Source: Antedon bifida (taxonomy: Eukaryota > Echinodermata > Crinoidea > Comatulida > Antedonidae). From it: DNA of 64,000 nt. The stretch lies in contig OY727100.1 in NCBI GenBank assembly GCA_963402885.1, positions 9,207,395-9,271,394 on the forward strand, in the 5' to 3' direction. Numbering within the stretch: the first letter of the stretch is position 1; the number at the start of each line of letters is the position of its first letter. Made by a program: the position numbers and the translations under genes. The notes below the pieces were generated by a model. It did no database searches and had not been told where the DNA came from. It saw only the letters and a list, made by a program, of their open reading frames with translations. This document shows, piece after piece, positions 1-12,464 of the stretch.

Positions 1-8
1 ATGTGTAG

Positions 9-53
9 AGCTTTCGGGCAACACTAACCCTTCATAAGTGCAAGTGAGAGTAC
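9..53 (+). repeat. Partial copy of the 41 kb MITE terminal repeat
   Basis: This segment matches the left terminal repeat of the element at 41039-41360. Both read agctttcgg, then caacacta, then a cc/ttca block, then agtgcaagtgag and gtac. Only one arm is visible and the window edge is 8 bases away, so the rest of the element may lie outside. It is not a gene. Confidence 0.55.
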
Positions 54-2003
54 AGAATTGAGAATATAAAGCAGAAAAGTACTGCCTGAGTGAACTGAAA
101 TAAGAAATAAATAAATAAAAGAAATAATTTATATATAAAGTATATTTGGGTAAATTGGTAAGCTTTTTTAAAATTTTATTTTACTTTATACAGTATTTTT
201 TTAGCTTTTGATAGTTGAAATTTAGTAGGATTTGATTTCTTGTTCATTGATTTTTTTTTAGTTTATTTCTTATATTGAATATTGTGTTGTGGCTGATATG
301 TTTTACTTCTAAGAAGTAACCAGACAAAGAGTTAGGGTGAACAATACCACAGGATTGGAATATCTGGATAAAGAGGAAACAATTACCCCTGGCTATAATA
401 TCCCTGATGCCAATAATTCTTTAGTTGTTGTTTTGGTTGTTCTTATCAATAATTAATGATTTGTACATTTCATCAGTGTAATTTCTTAAATGTAAGATTA
501 GAGGCCTTTTATATTAGTTAAGTAAATCTTAAAATCCCTTTGATATTGTTCATTTGATAAGTTCTGAAAATGTAAATAGCTTATTGTTTATATAAACAAA
601 ATTCAAACCTCTTAACTGTATAATGACATTTTCAAGTACTTAAAGTTCATATAGCAGATTACAATATAAAAGATATGTTGTCCCCAAAAAAATGAAAAAA
701 ATGGAAGAATAAAAACAAACTTTGCATAGGCCATAAAGTTTTTGGCACAAAACAAATTATGAATTCGTTTATAGAATAAACAAAATAAACAGTTTAATGT
801 AACCTAAAAGTTACAACCAGTTGACTACATTTTTTTTTGTCCTCAAGCTTAACTGGAAATTAGAGATTAGGCCCTCTTACTACTATTTTGAAGATCGAAA
901 GCGTTATATTGCACTAAAGAATAATATAATGTGTTATTTATATTGGCCAGGAAACTCTCAGGAAAGTAAGAAAAAATATAAAGATATAATATAGAAGCAG
1001 GAAATTATATCTGTATATAACCAATACATTGAACTCGTGGCAAAATTGAATAGAAAAAATTATTCACGTGCAATTAAAATCTATGTAATCCATGTTACAG
1101 ATGGTCTATTTAATATAAAGTAGTACCTTCAGAAATATAAATGAAGTATTGTTTACATAATATAATTCTAACCTTTTAACCTTACAATAGATTTCTAAAG
1201 TACTTTTAACATATCATAGTTCATATTCTGTCAGATACATACATATATCGATACCATATTTTTTTTAAATGTGTTTGTTTATTTCCACCTTAAAAATTTG
1301 ATATGTTTGTGTATAATATGATGTTTAAACTTATTTTCTTATTACTTTACCATTTAGTGACTTTGATGACTTCATATTTTTTTGTTATAACATGAATATT
1401 GTATTTATAAGCTTTTAATCACACCCTCTGTATTTATATAATAAATATCCTATTATTGAACATATACGATAATCAATTATGTGTGTACTTCAATTTTTAA
1501 AGTGAACTTGATTAGTTTTTAGCCCTTCCCTTGATATAGTTATTATTATTTGTATGTTACAATGTTTATAATTCATATTTATGGGTAAATATAGAAAGAA
1601 AGAAAGAACTCTCTTAATACCAAATACCAGAAATAACATTTTTTACCATTAAAAACACCACTATTTTTCTGTAGCATATCATAGAATAACTGTTTACTAG
1701 ACTGATGGTTCTCATTAAATATTGAGATGTTTGCATATGTGCTTAAGAAATTCCCATAAAAATATCTTCCACGGTCTTAGCTTTATCGGTATGAAAGGGG
1801 TTCCTCCATTCTTCCATTTCTGCCGTGGAACAAAACATTTATTTGTGTTGTCTTATTCTTATATGTAATGTCTCTACCTTTAAATATTTCATTGGCCAAT
1901 TACCATAATACATTTCTATGTATACTGTAGGCCGGCAATAACGTCAGTTTCCATACCACATTGCCATACTTTGTGTGTGAGAAAAAGGGAATTTCAGGCT
2001 TTC
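54..2003. other. AT-rich spacer, no gene seen
   Basis: All frames are closed quickly by stops and no domain is recognisable. It holds a short (GAAA)n run near 1592-1609 and one end of a MITE family at 667-690 (listed separately). Nothing else is supported. Confidence 0.6.
667..850 (+). repeat. Copy of the AAAGATATATTGTCCCC MITE family, right end uncertain
   Basis: The left end reads aaagatatgttgtcccc followed by an A-rich stretch. It then runs parallel to the element at 49350-49583: both continue with an aaac/aatcaaactttg block, then ataggc and a T-rich block. The right end is only weakly recognisable near 832-850 (a T-run followed by gtcctc). It is probably a decayed non-autonomous DNA transposon. 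Confidence 0.45.
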
Positions 2004-2006
2004 ATA

Positions 2007-2434
2007 GGGTCTGTTTCTGCTGCATAACACAAATTAACCATTTATTTTAAAATAGATTAAAAATAACAAGTACACCGCATTTCTGCTCAATTTGTGCTCT
2101 GAAATAACCGGTTAAATCAGTGGGTGGTCTCGTTGGAATTACCCATAATGCAATTGGTCATGGCGGTTAATTCAAATGTTACTGCAGTGTAGTTTTTTCG
2201 GAGTCAGCAGCTGTTAATCAAATAACCGTTATTTTGTGTTGCAGCGAAAAGTTGCCCAGCGATAACCGGTTAAATGGCGTTCTAACACCGAATTGAATGG
2301 GTGTATTTAAACGGTTATTTTGCGCTGCCTTTTAACTGGTTACCACAAATTTGTCCTGTTTCTGTTCCCAAGAAAATGGAGTTAATGGTCACACCGATTT
2401 TAACCGGTTATTTTTATGCAGCAGAAACAGGCCC
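2007..2434. mobile_element. MITE with GGGYCTGTTTCTGCTGCATA terminal inverted repeats
   Basis: The left end starts GGGTCTGTTTCTGCTGCATA. The reverse complement of the right end starts GGGCCTGTTTCTGCTGCATA, a 20 bp terminal inverted repeat with one mismatch. Both sides are flanked by ATA (2004-2006 and 2435-2437), consistent with a 3 bp target duplication. The interior repeats the palindromic core AACCGGTTA several times (near 2107, 2261 and 2399). There is no transposase frame, so it is non-autonomous. A 3 bp duplication with a GGGCCTGTTT-type end would suit a PIF/Harbinger-like element, but ATA is not the usual TWA target. The superfamily is therefore unresolved. A lone end of the same type lies near 63452. 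Confidence 0.75.
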
Positions 2435-2437
2435 ATA

Positions 2438-4429
2438 GTAATATTATAATGGATAGCTACTACACTCACTTTCAACATGATACATATTTCATATTCCTGT
2501 TAATGATCAATTATTTTGTGTGTACTTCTTAAATCATCATGTCTTTTGAATGTTTTATAAACCACTTCCATCTGTCAGATATCATATTTCTGTAAATAAT
2601 CTATTATTTGTGTGTACTTCAAATGATTCAAATCTACCTCTTAAACTTGCCTTAACCTCCGTGTTAACACAAGGTCAACAATGTCTTTAGGAGTGTTCTT
2701 GGTTAACTACCAGTGTTTTTGTACCACTTCAAATGTTCATTTCATAATACATATTTTTTTTTAAAGATCAATAGTTCAAATGTTGCTTTTTTTGGGTTTT
2801 ATCACATTTTGCAATGTTGTATGCACATGTTTCCCAAAATAAAACCCTACTCACGCCCCTGTTTAATGACTGTACAGTACATCAAAAACTTAGTATCTTA
2901 TACTTCACAAATGTTTTCAAGCCTGTCATTAAATACAACATATGTGTTATGATTGCATTTTCATGAAATTTTAAAAACGCACTCATTATGTATTTATGAG
3001 AGAATTAGATTGATTTGCTCATCTGGATGTAAATAAAAGAGTTAACTTTCCTAAAGGTGTTAAGATTTTGAAAAAGTCTATTTGAATTAAAATTTAATTT
3101 GAATACTTGTACATGTCATACAATTTGAAGTAATGTAAAATCAATCATTTTGCGTGAAAACTCATCTCGCTAGGACCTGATATGAATTTTAGTCATCATG
3201 TATGTCATGTTTGCCCTTAAGATTGATTTCAACTTTTAAATGTAAATACAATACTATTAATAAAAAAATCAAGTTTTCTTACCATGATGTTTTATATTTT
3301 AAATGTTTTCTGCAATCATTGCAATAGAGTACCTACCCCACCCCTCAAGAAATTATTTTTTACATTATAATGCAAAAGATACCAACACCAACATTCTGGA
3401 TCGGATCCTCCACTGCCACTAGATAGAGAATAGTCCGATTTTGGGGATCCTGTCTCTGCCTGGTTGTGTTTGTTGTTTTTTTCTTGTGTATTGTATTTTT
3501 ATGTATCATTTTGAGGCAAAAATAAAATAATGAAATTATTGATGGTTATATGATTCTCAAAACATGTCGCTTAAATATGAGACTGTTTGTATGTTATTAA
3601 ATGCCTTGTTGTATTTATGCTCATCTGTGGGTATAGATGTGAACATAATTTTAATATTATACACAAAATGGATGAGGAGAATAGTGAAAGTTAAAACAGT
3701 TCAATGAATATTTATCCTATTTGTTCTGTACCACACCAACAAGCTGCTTCCATTTTTAACATATTTTGTCCTATCCAGTTAAATTATATGATATAAAAAT
3801 GTAATTTATAATAAAAGTAGGCCTGGTTATAAATGCAGTGACTAATAGACCCCATTTACACTTTAGCTTTTAGCGAGCCTGAGGCCGGCTCCATTGTCAC
3901 CAGCCATCCTCTTTTCACATACCCAGGTGCACCCTGTTCAACGCCTTGTCTACAGAAATCCCATGTTCATGAGCCTGGCTTTTATAGCAAGATGTCAGCT
4001 TGTATAAGTGTACTATTTCTTTCACCATTTCTACCACCAGCAGCGTAGTGCTTTAATTAACTCCACATGCAAGATACTTAGTAAAAAAGACATTGGGATT
4101 AAATCATTAGATTCTTATCTCTAGGACTATTATCATTGTGTTTACAAATCAAACAGTAAGTTAATCCTACCAGGTAACTGTGAACATTTCACACTTAATG
4201 CTTTCAAGTGCTGTAAGCTGGTGTGAAAATAACAGTTAAAAGCTTGTTTTTTTTCTGTTTCTTTCCATTCTTTTATTATAGACTTTGATAAAACAATGTG
4301 CTCAGATCTACTTTAACTAATAAATTTTATTTAAAAAATGGGAAAACAAATCAAAATCATTGTGTGATTATCCATTTGTAGTACTAAGCCCTGATTGATT
4401 ATTCATCATTTGCTACCTGGTTTACCAGT
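2438..4429. other. AT-rich spacer, no gene seen
   Basis: Short open frames only, including a 79-codon frame at 2713-2952 with no recognisable domain. A slightly GC-richer patch near 3850-4010 was read in all frames and matched nothing I know. Confidence 0.55.
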
Positions 4430-4653
4430 TTTTGTTTGTTTTTTTTTGTTTTATTTATTCAATTTCTTCCATATACAATACATAGAAAAAACAAAACAAA
4501 TATAAAAGGCAAGGAAAGACCAAACAGGTGCTAAACACCTATGCTATATTTTTAAATTGCCAGTGGAAAATACAGGATTTGAAAAAAGAGCCAAACTTTC
4601 CAAATTGCAGGAAATGAGTTCCAAAGTTTGGGTCCATAAGAAATAGCATTGAA
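4430..4653 (-). mobile_element. CR1/L2-type LINE 3' remnant
   Basis: On the minus strand, 4653 to 4552 is an uninterrupted 34-codon frame ending in a stop. It begins FNAISYGPKLWNSFPAIW, which fits the extreme C-terminus of CR1/L2-type LINE reverse transcriptases, where an (F/Y)xxxGxxLWNSLP block is typical. What follows toward 4430 looks like a 3' UTR ending in an AT-rich aataaataaaac tail. The expected reverse transcriptase catalytic core is missing, so this is a 5'-truncated dead copy. The C-terminal tail after the LWNS block has drifted, with Phe where Leu is usual. Confidence 0.6.
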
Positions 4654-4921
4654 GCTGGTGCAGTGTAGGTGTTGTGTGTTGCAGTATTATAAAATAAAAA
4701 TTACATATATTAATAATTGTTTATAACTAGCAATTCTTTTTGAAATTTACTTTTAAATAAAGTAAAACTAGTTTTGTCAATGCCTAGAATAAATTTGTTG
4801 CATGCAATTCAGTTTTTTGAGTTCATTGTTTACTTGTTTAATAAGGTAATTTAGGTTTTTTATGTCAATGTATTAAATTAGTATCTGATCAGCAAAGTTC
4901 CAAATTTTTCCTCCACAGTAT

Positions 4922-5039
4922 AAACAAGGCCAACAGCCATTAAGTCGTGTGCTACAATGCATGTGATACCGGACCGACCGACAGACAGACCGACCGACCG
5001 ACATAGTGAACTATAGTGTCGCGTCCACGCGACTAAAAA
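4922..5039 (+). repeat. ~118 bp dispersed repeat, copy 1 (GACC-rich, hairpin end)
   Basis: It begins acaaggccaacagcc, passes gataccgg and a run of GACC/GACA tetramers, then catagtgaactata, and ends in a GTCGCGT-cc-ACGCGAC hairpin followed by taaaaa. The copy at 50333-50448 shares the whole layout, and an inverted fragment lies at 16395-16446. It is either a small MITE or an unclassified SINE-like family. The tetramer run is the most variable part. Confidence 0.65.
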
Positions 5040-5285
5040 CTACGGCTTTGTAGTTGATGCTGAAAATTAGGACCTAAGACACCTTTTATTGTCAATACTG
5101 TATTTTCTTATGTTTTTTTGTTTTCTTGGATTCATGCTTTGTATTTTTGTTTAAATCAATGATTTTCAGTCTAACTTGTCTTGTAATGCCATTGTTTGAT
5201 ATTGCATAATAGTGCATACAAAATATAAGAACAGAAATAAGTTCATTCTAAAAGTTGAGAAAATTAGTGATTGTTTATTTCAGAA

Positions 5286-5326
5286 AAGAGTAAAATTATA
5301 ATATATTATATTATAATTTTACTCTT
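5286..5326. repeat. Perfect 41 bp palindrome (20 bp arms, 1 base centre)
   Basis: The left arm starts aagagtaaaattataat. The right arm from 5307 to 5326 is its exact reverse complement, with a single T between them. It could extrude as a cruciform or fold as an RNA hairpin. The AT-rich core is unsurprising, but the outer GAGT/ACTC ends make chance alone less likely. Confidence 0.85.
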
Positions 5327-8300
5327 CCTTGGTTTATATAAAAGAAAGCTTATTTATTTTTCTATATAAAATTTCTAATGATATTAAACTGCAATCTAGC
5401 TTCAAAGGTTTTAGACAAGTAGTAATAAATATTCGTACAAGCTTTTGCATGCAGGTGCAAATCATAGTCGAGTTTGCCTTTGCATATTGGCCTGAGGGAG
5501 TGGTAATTGTGTTTGTATTATACAACACATTAATAACACACTCTGATTTTAAAGATTCTTGTAATCTTGTGTTAATGTCTAAACACTCATTTGTTATATT
5601 TTTCCAGACAGGTTTTTAAAATAGTACATTTTTTATGTTTTTAGATGTCAGGGCGTAGATTTCCTATGTAAAGACACACATGCATCACATAGAAAGAAAA
5701 AGTGTATATAGAAAGAGTTTAACTATAAAATTGTAGTTGTGATTGTAATTGTAATATTTATATATTCTATAATATAATATAATCATGATCGATGTATTTT
5801 ACTTTGGCATTCCTACAATTTAAACAAAAAAACAAAATATATATTAATACACTTTACATTTTATAACAATTAAAATACATGTCGCTGACTATTATTGTCT
5901 TTAATTTTATTTCACTAATAATTTGGTTTTTTTTTTTCTTTTTTATTTCAAAATTTGGGTTATACAAAAGTAATTATACTTTACCTATTTTGAAAATAAA
6001 GGTTCTGTTCTCATATGTTATTTTTTCATGATGCCTTTAGTTAGTTAAAAGTTATAATATAATAAAAGCATGTATTCAATTTACCAGTATATTAGGCAGT
6101 TGTTTGTAACCCAATTTAGCAGTGTTACCCATTAAACCTAATTCTAAAGCAAATACTGTAGGCAATATATATCACTTGAATTCACTCTGCCATGCTGCTG
6201 GGGTGTTGTGACATGTTTTGAGTTGTTATCCGGTCAAAAACAAGTACTTTAGTACGATCGTTAGGCAGGTGTCTGTAAACTCATTGATAAATCTGCCTTT
6301 GCAAATTTTCTATGTTAATAACAATGTGGGCTTGTCAATTCAGGAAATTTGTAAGAGCTGGGACATGTGAAATCACACATTATGAATGCCTACAACGTGT
6401 TATTCTTGTGTCAATCGCTTCCTGGATATCTTCGTTTTCAATGCGGCCGCGTCTTTCCTACACACTGTTTTTTGACACAATATTTATTACTTTACCAGTC
6501 TGTAAAATAGCAGAGGAAATTAAATAGAGGGCCAATCAATGACTAATTGTTGTGTTTATTCAATCCTTTTACCAAATTCGGATATCAAGTTTAAACAGGT
6601 AAACAAGATTAAATAAAAGGTGAATTAACATGGTGAGGAAATGAAGAGTCTGCCACGAGTCTACCAATATATGCCGTACTGATAGAGTAAAAACAGTTGT
6701 ATAACATTCAAGTTGAATAACTGGTCAAAGCGTGTGCTCACCCGTTAAAACCCGATGACCCAGTTGAGCACGGAAGGTAAACCTGAAAACCGGTCGTTAC
6801 TCTTTGCTGTATCCTTCATTGAAATACCGTGTTTTATGTCGATGTCATGACAAAAAGTAATGAATTATGAAAAATGTGAACTCGGTAATAAAAAGAAATC
6901 TATTAAAATTGAGTGTCATAATAACCCAGACTCCTATTATGATTAATGATTCGCATGAACAATCTGAGAGGCTATCTGGCTGAATGAACTAATACATTAT
7001 AGAGGGCTCAATGTTGCTCACTGGTTATAGTCATCCTCTTATTATATCGGAAATCACTTGATATTAACAGTACAAAAATAAATATTAAAAAATCAAACAA
7101 AATGTATTCGTTTATAACCATTTATTATTCACATAGTAAAACATTATAAATGTATGTACAGGTTGACATTCATAACATACATTATTGCAGAGTACAACAA
7201 TATATATTAAAATACAACTACAAATAATTTTTTAATGAAAGGTTTCATTGCAAAATATATTTTTCTAATTTAGTGTTACTTCTATTTTGTTTTCTGTAGT
7301 TTTTTTTATGTATATGATATAAAAATCATGAAAAATGATTTTTGAAATAATGTAGATCAAATCAAATAAATGATATGCCAAAATAAAAGACTATAATTTG
7401 TATTCCCTTAAATTTTAAAGTTTATGTTGTAGCTATCATAAGTCAATAAATTCCAAAAGGTAAACAAATATATTGTTTATTCTAAAGGTGATAATCAAAA
7501 GTTAAAGAGAAGGATATATTGAATAAATTTTTAATAATTTTAAATATAATTAACCTTTTCACTTTCGTTAATAAAACAAAAACAATGATTTTACTTTATA
7601 AAAAGACAAAATTGTGTAAATTGAGTTGAGCATCATATTTTTGCCTTTCCTTCCAATGTTTTTAACTGATTTTATAGCCAATGAATTATTACACAAAAAT
7701 TTTTTTTTTTTGCAAGAGGAGGAGGGACTTAATTAAAACAAATTAAACACATGTTTACTCCTATTCATGTCTTTTTTGTTATAAATAAACAGAACAGACA
7801 ATACACATTGTTGATACCTACTCTGTTCATGGTCACTTCGCACCTATCATTATTTAATATTGCCAAGTAATTAATTATAACATAAAAAAATGTGACAGGT
7901 CCCCATAATAAACACAATCAACCAGTTAATAATACGGCTGATATATTTTCTTGTCTGTAGCGACACATGTATACGAGAGGAAACCATTGATTTTTTCCGT
8001 TGAAACAAATTGCAATTTTCTATATTTTTCACCTGTTCATTGCGTGTTCCTGGATCAACCTGTTTTTGGACATCCAAAAAAATCCATCTGTATTTTGCAA
8101 TGTAGACATTTTTTTTCCTGTTATAACAGCAATAAATTTTATAATAACATGTTAATTGACAATTGGGAATCTTTCTTTCGATCCAAAACAAATCATTCAT
8201 TTAGATTAACAAGAGCAATACATTTTATTTGAACACTATAACAATTGGCGATTATTAAATAGCTTGGGGTGAGAGTTTATCTCCACTTACGTAGTGGAAA

Positions 8301-8399
8301 CTGTAGCCTTTATCTGAGCGATACACTTTTTTTCAATACAAAAAAGGGTTAAAAATTTATTTACGAATTTACAAACATAAATTATATTAAAACAACAAG

Positions 8400-8460
8400 A
8401 TATATTGTCTCCTGAAATAGTCAAATTGACTGGAAATCAATGGGTTTTTGGTTGAATTTA
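8400..8460 (+). repeat. Partial copy of the AAGATATATTGTCCCC MITE family
   Basis: The end sequence aagatatattgtctcctga matches the terminus of the elements at 667 and 49350, and the partial copy at 29165. About 50 bases further on, ggtttttggtt is also shared with the 29 kb copy. No matching right terminus was found, so this copy is truncated or decayed. Confidence 0.4.
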
Positions 8461-9673
8461 ACCATTTATTTTTTCTTTTTAAAAGTGAAAACATTTTTTT
8501 GGTTTTTTTTTATGTCTGCTGCCAAGAAATTGGTTACTTTTTCGCAGCAGAAATTTGTTATTTGATATCTTGCATTGTATGTTGTGATTTATTTGATACT
8601 GAATGCAAATCTTTTTATTTATTTTATCTTATCTTTTACCTGAATGTGTGATATGTGGCTGAGAATTTCCAAGATGTGTGTTTCAAAAAAATTGATCTAA
8701 AAAACACTGGTTTCGTAGAATATTACCATTCTAACCTAGCCTACACTTCGCAGGAGAAGGTTCACCAGTATGGATGACCCAAGTTGGTTTATTGTTTTAG
8801 TAGAAGAATATAAAGCCTTGGCGTTACCACTGTTTACTACAGCTATATTATAATATATTCAATAAAAATAAAATTTAGAATTTTCAATGAAAGGAAAATA
8901 ATGATTTTGAATAAGTGTGAAAACAATGATATGATGATATTCAGAAAGGCTATACAATGCATTCACATGTTTTGGGATTTTGAAAACATTTGCATATAGA
9001 CAACATTGACCTGTTAAGCCTACACAGTCGGAAAGCCGCGTTGGTAACGCATCACTGATTTCATTCATTGTGAGGGCGCGCTTCGTGGAAAATGTTGGAA
9101 TTTTTGCTATTTTAGTACACTTAGAAAATGGTATAATTTTGATATTAAATGAAATCAATAAACGTATTTCAATAGTTGAACTACAAGCGTAAATAATGAT
9201 AAAAACTGTGATCTAAATTCCACAGATTTTTTGTTTCAAGAAATATCATTATTTTATGTATAAACTTTTTTACTTTAATTTTTTTTTAAATGATGGTAAA
9301 AAATCATTAAATTTCATATCTTCTAGATAAGGTTTCAAAGCGAATTTAAAATCCTTTCAAGATAAACTATTAAGCTATCTATTAAAATAAAAATCTAATT
9401 TTAAGCTTTCTTGGGATGCAACTCCCACTAATCAAACCAAACCTACTACATTTCTGTTCTGTTTCGATCGAAAAATCGCCATTTTGAAACTTTGTTTACG
9501 TTTTACGAAGCTGGTACGAATCGTCCCGGACCGAATCGTGTCTGTGTTCAATACGGTTTTCATGCAGGCGTATTACGTCATAGGCCTAAGATTTCAATTT
9601 GCTCCCCGATTATTGTTCTATTTGGTTTCTGAGCTAGGAAAGGCTACCTACTATAATTACTTACTTGATTTCT

Positions 9674-9719
9674 AGCCTAGCTAGGCCTAAAAATAGTATT
9701 TTCTAGGCCTAGCTAGGCT
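9674..9719. repeat. Near-perfect inverted repeat with TAGGCCTA arms
   Basis: The left arm agcctagctaggcctaaaa and the right arm ttctaggcctagctaggct are reverse complements except for one C inserted or changed in the right arm. They are separated by a short loop around atagta. The arms contain the octamer TAGGCCTA, which recurs throughout the window. Confidence 0.75.
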
Positions 9720-10324
9720 GAGTAATTCTGATATAATACTAATATTAGATAGGTAGGCCTACCCTAGTGAGTGTTAATAATAGTAGCTGGGTATTCTATA
9801 GTCTAGGCTGGTGGTAAGTCTATCCCAGCTCTGCTCATATACCAAGCAAGAAGAAGCCTGAAGGAGAAACTAGGCCCAGAACAAATAAAAAACTGTTAAA
9901 AAAACAATAAATGGAAAAATAAAAATAAATAACCCATTTTCAATTTATATATGGGGAATGTTTTATAAAATCGGGCATGTTTTTTCAGAGACTCAAACGT
10001 GTATTTTTATATGGTCATGTTTTTAAAAAAGATAATTATGGGCCCAGCTGAAACCAAGATATAAAAATATAAGTCCATCATTTACTTGTATATAAATATT
10101 ACTTTATTAGATACAACTTGCATTTCACACAAGCAACCAATTTTTTTTTTAGGTATACAGAATGTGAAAAAGCAGTTTTTAATACAAATATCTTTCAAAC
10201 AATACTGATATAAATAGTAAATACTACTACTACTGTATATATTATTTAAATAGCACCTTGTTCATCAAACATAACAAACTAGCTAGGCCTTAGCCTATAT
10301 CATATTAACTTACGTGAGTCTTAC

Positions 10325-10411
10325 GGTTGTACTGATTTTATGATTGTTTTATATGTTTATATTGTATGTATCTGTGTGACTCTGGTTAATAAAGTAAATC
10401 AATCAATCAAT
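10325..10411 (+). repeat. Probable retroelement 3' tail with (AATC)n
   Basis: The segment ends ctggttaataaagtaaatc followed by repeated AATC units. An aataaa-type signal followed by short tandem repeats instead of poly(A) is common at the 3' ends of CR1/L2/RTE-type LINEs and their SINEs. No coding part is attached that I can recognise. Similar tails occur near 19410-19460, 32540-32595 and, inverted, near 48910-48960. Confidence 0.35.
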
Positions 10412-11750
10412 TGCAACTTAATTTATATCTTATCATTGACTGATCTGAAACGCTTCTAAAACTTGAATGCGCATGAATGTATATGTTATATTATTATTAG
10501 CGAATAAAATGAAAAACTATCAGCTGCAGCAATGATATTGAAATCGAGAAAACCATTACAGCTTCCACCGTCCAACCTCATATTGAAGAACGAGACAGAA
10601 AATCGTCGAGTCTTGATACCAACAAAAAACCTAAAATGAAAATGAATAGCTGAAATGTAATGAATGAAACTATTTAAAAAATTGTCACTATGATATGAAC
10701 AAAACATTGCATCGTTATACAGTATAATTATTCAACAACCTGAAAACATTTTCAGATATAGGCCTACCATGAAAAAGCAGCAAATACAAAATTTCCTTAT
10801 GTCTGTTTATTGTAATAATTATTAATATTATAAATAAATTGTACCCCTCAGTTGACAATAATTTTACTATAAATAAATATTTAACTATATAGAATAGGTA
10901 GGCCTATACCTGTATCAGGCTGCGATTTGCTTAATTATCTTTTTAAAATTTCCCAATGCATCTTCAATATAGAGTAGGATTGTAACGATACTTTAATAAT
11001 ACTAAATTGTAACTAAAGTATTTAAATTATTAACAGAACATGTTACTAGGCCTAGGCCGATATAATACGACAACGATCCACCAGGTCGTGCATATACTCA
11101 CCTACAACAACCACAATCAACACACCATGCACCACACACGACGGAACTAGTGCCGCGAGACGTAACAATATATGACATGAGGACCTTTTTTAAAATGTTC
11201 GCTATAGGAAGCTTAAATAGGGTTTCAAGCCAATTTTAACGTAAAACAGACTATTGATACTTACTCTATCCATATACGTCGGTTTTTTGGTAATTCACTG
11301 TATGGGATGCAAATCCCACTAATGGAAAATTTGTAAACAAACACCTGTTAGAAAACTTCAGTTTTGACGGACGCACACGAACTTTGGAAAGAAATTGTCG
11401 CTGACAACAAATCCAACAAATTATTCAGAAAATTAGGTGACCTGCGACATCTTAAACATATAAGGAACTGATCTTACCATATATGGTTAATTTTTCGCCT
11501 ACTAATGTTTATTAAACAGCTATTAAATGACGTATACTTTATGCTAATGTTTTCGCGCGAAACGTTGATGCTTCTGTGCCGAGAGAGGGCTTCTAAAATT
11601 TATGACGTCATGCGAAGTCGAAAATTCAGCGATAACGGTCATATTTCCCAACGCGGCTCTCCGACTGTACACAAGTCATTTTTGCGTCTTTGATTCGTAT
11701 AGTTTTTAACGTTCATATCGGCTCGGTGAAATCGCATCTTGCGTTAATGC

Positions 11751-12464
11751 AAATAATTTAGTTTGATTATATACAAAGCCAATTTTTATGCTACATTAAT
11801 TCCTAAAGATAGTCCATGAATTTTAGATTACTTGTGATCATTAGTGTTGTGGTGCTTTGCACCCCGCTTTAATTAAAAGAAAACAATCTGGTTGTTTTAT
11901 GTGGATTTGAATACTATCGGGAATTTTGTAGATAATGATACAGCTCTAGGTTTACCTACTGTAAAGTCACATGTTAATGATATATTCAAGGCTGTCTTTC
12001 ACGTCTAATCATGTTTAACACTCAAAACTTTTGTTCTTCATATTATAATGTACCATTGCATAAGGTAGAATATATAAATGAAATTTGTATGGTACTCCAA
12101 ATCATTATTTTAAAAGTATTTTATGAAGAAAATCTACTAGTCCAAGAGAGTTCTAGACCTTTCCTGAAAAAATTAGCTTGTTACCAGAAATGTCCGGGTC
12201 TGCCTATTGTGTATATGTAAATCAATGATGTTGCGTAGCACTGTGTAAATTATATATATCTGCCTATACTATATCTAATGCTCTTGGACTATACTTGGTA
12301 GTGACTATAGATACAGGCCAGCCTGACTTTAAACTTAAGTTAAAAATTAATTTAGTTACAAAGTAGTTCTTGAAGGTTACATTTGTTATATTAAGAAAAA
12401 TAAAAATTGATTGGAAACTAAACTTTTGAAAAATGTCATGCTTCTTGGAGAGGGCACTGAGGGT
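11751..12464. other. AT-rich spacer, no gene seen
   Basis: A 69-codon frame at 12011-12220 has no recognisable domain and no splice or promoter context. Nothing else stands out. Confidence 0.55.

Larger units (their letters stand above)
5040..9315. other. AT-rich spacer, no gene seen
   Basis: Frames of up to 109 codons occur (7871-8200 minus, 5329-5619 plus), but they are low-complexity, overlap on both strands and show no domain. A MITE end at 8400-8420 and a palindrome at 5286-5326 are the only structures I can support. Confidence 0.5.
9316..11750. other. CpG-richer, possibly regulatory region without a supported gene
   Basis: Compared with the flanks this stretch has more CpG, a full CRE palindrome TGACGTCA at 11603-11610 and TTACGTCA near 9568. 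A hairpin GGGATGCAANTCCCACTAAT occurs twice (near 9413 and 11304). A minus-strand splice-donor-like GTGAGTAT lies at 11101-11094. TAGGCCTA octamers are dense. No open frame shows a known domain. It could carry a promoter or untranslated first exon; this is inference only. Confidence 0.3.

Noticed and set aside
7871-8232. Overlapping 109- and 93-codon frames on opposite strands
   Set aside because: AT-rich chance frames with many Lys/Ile/Asn/Phe, no domain.
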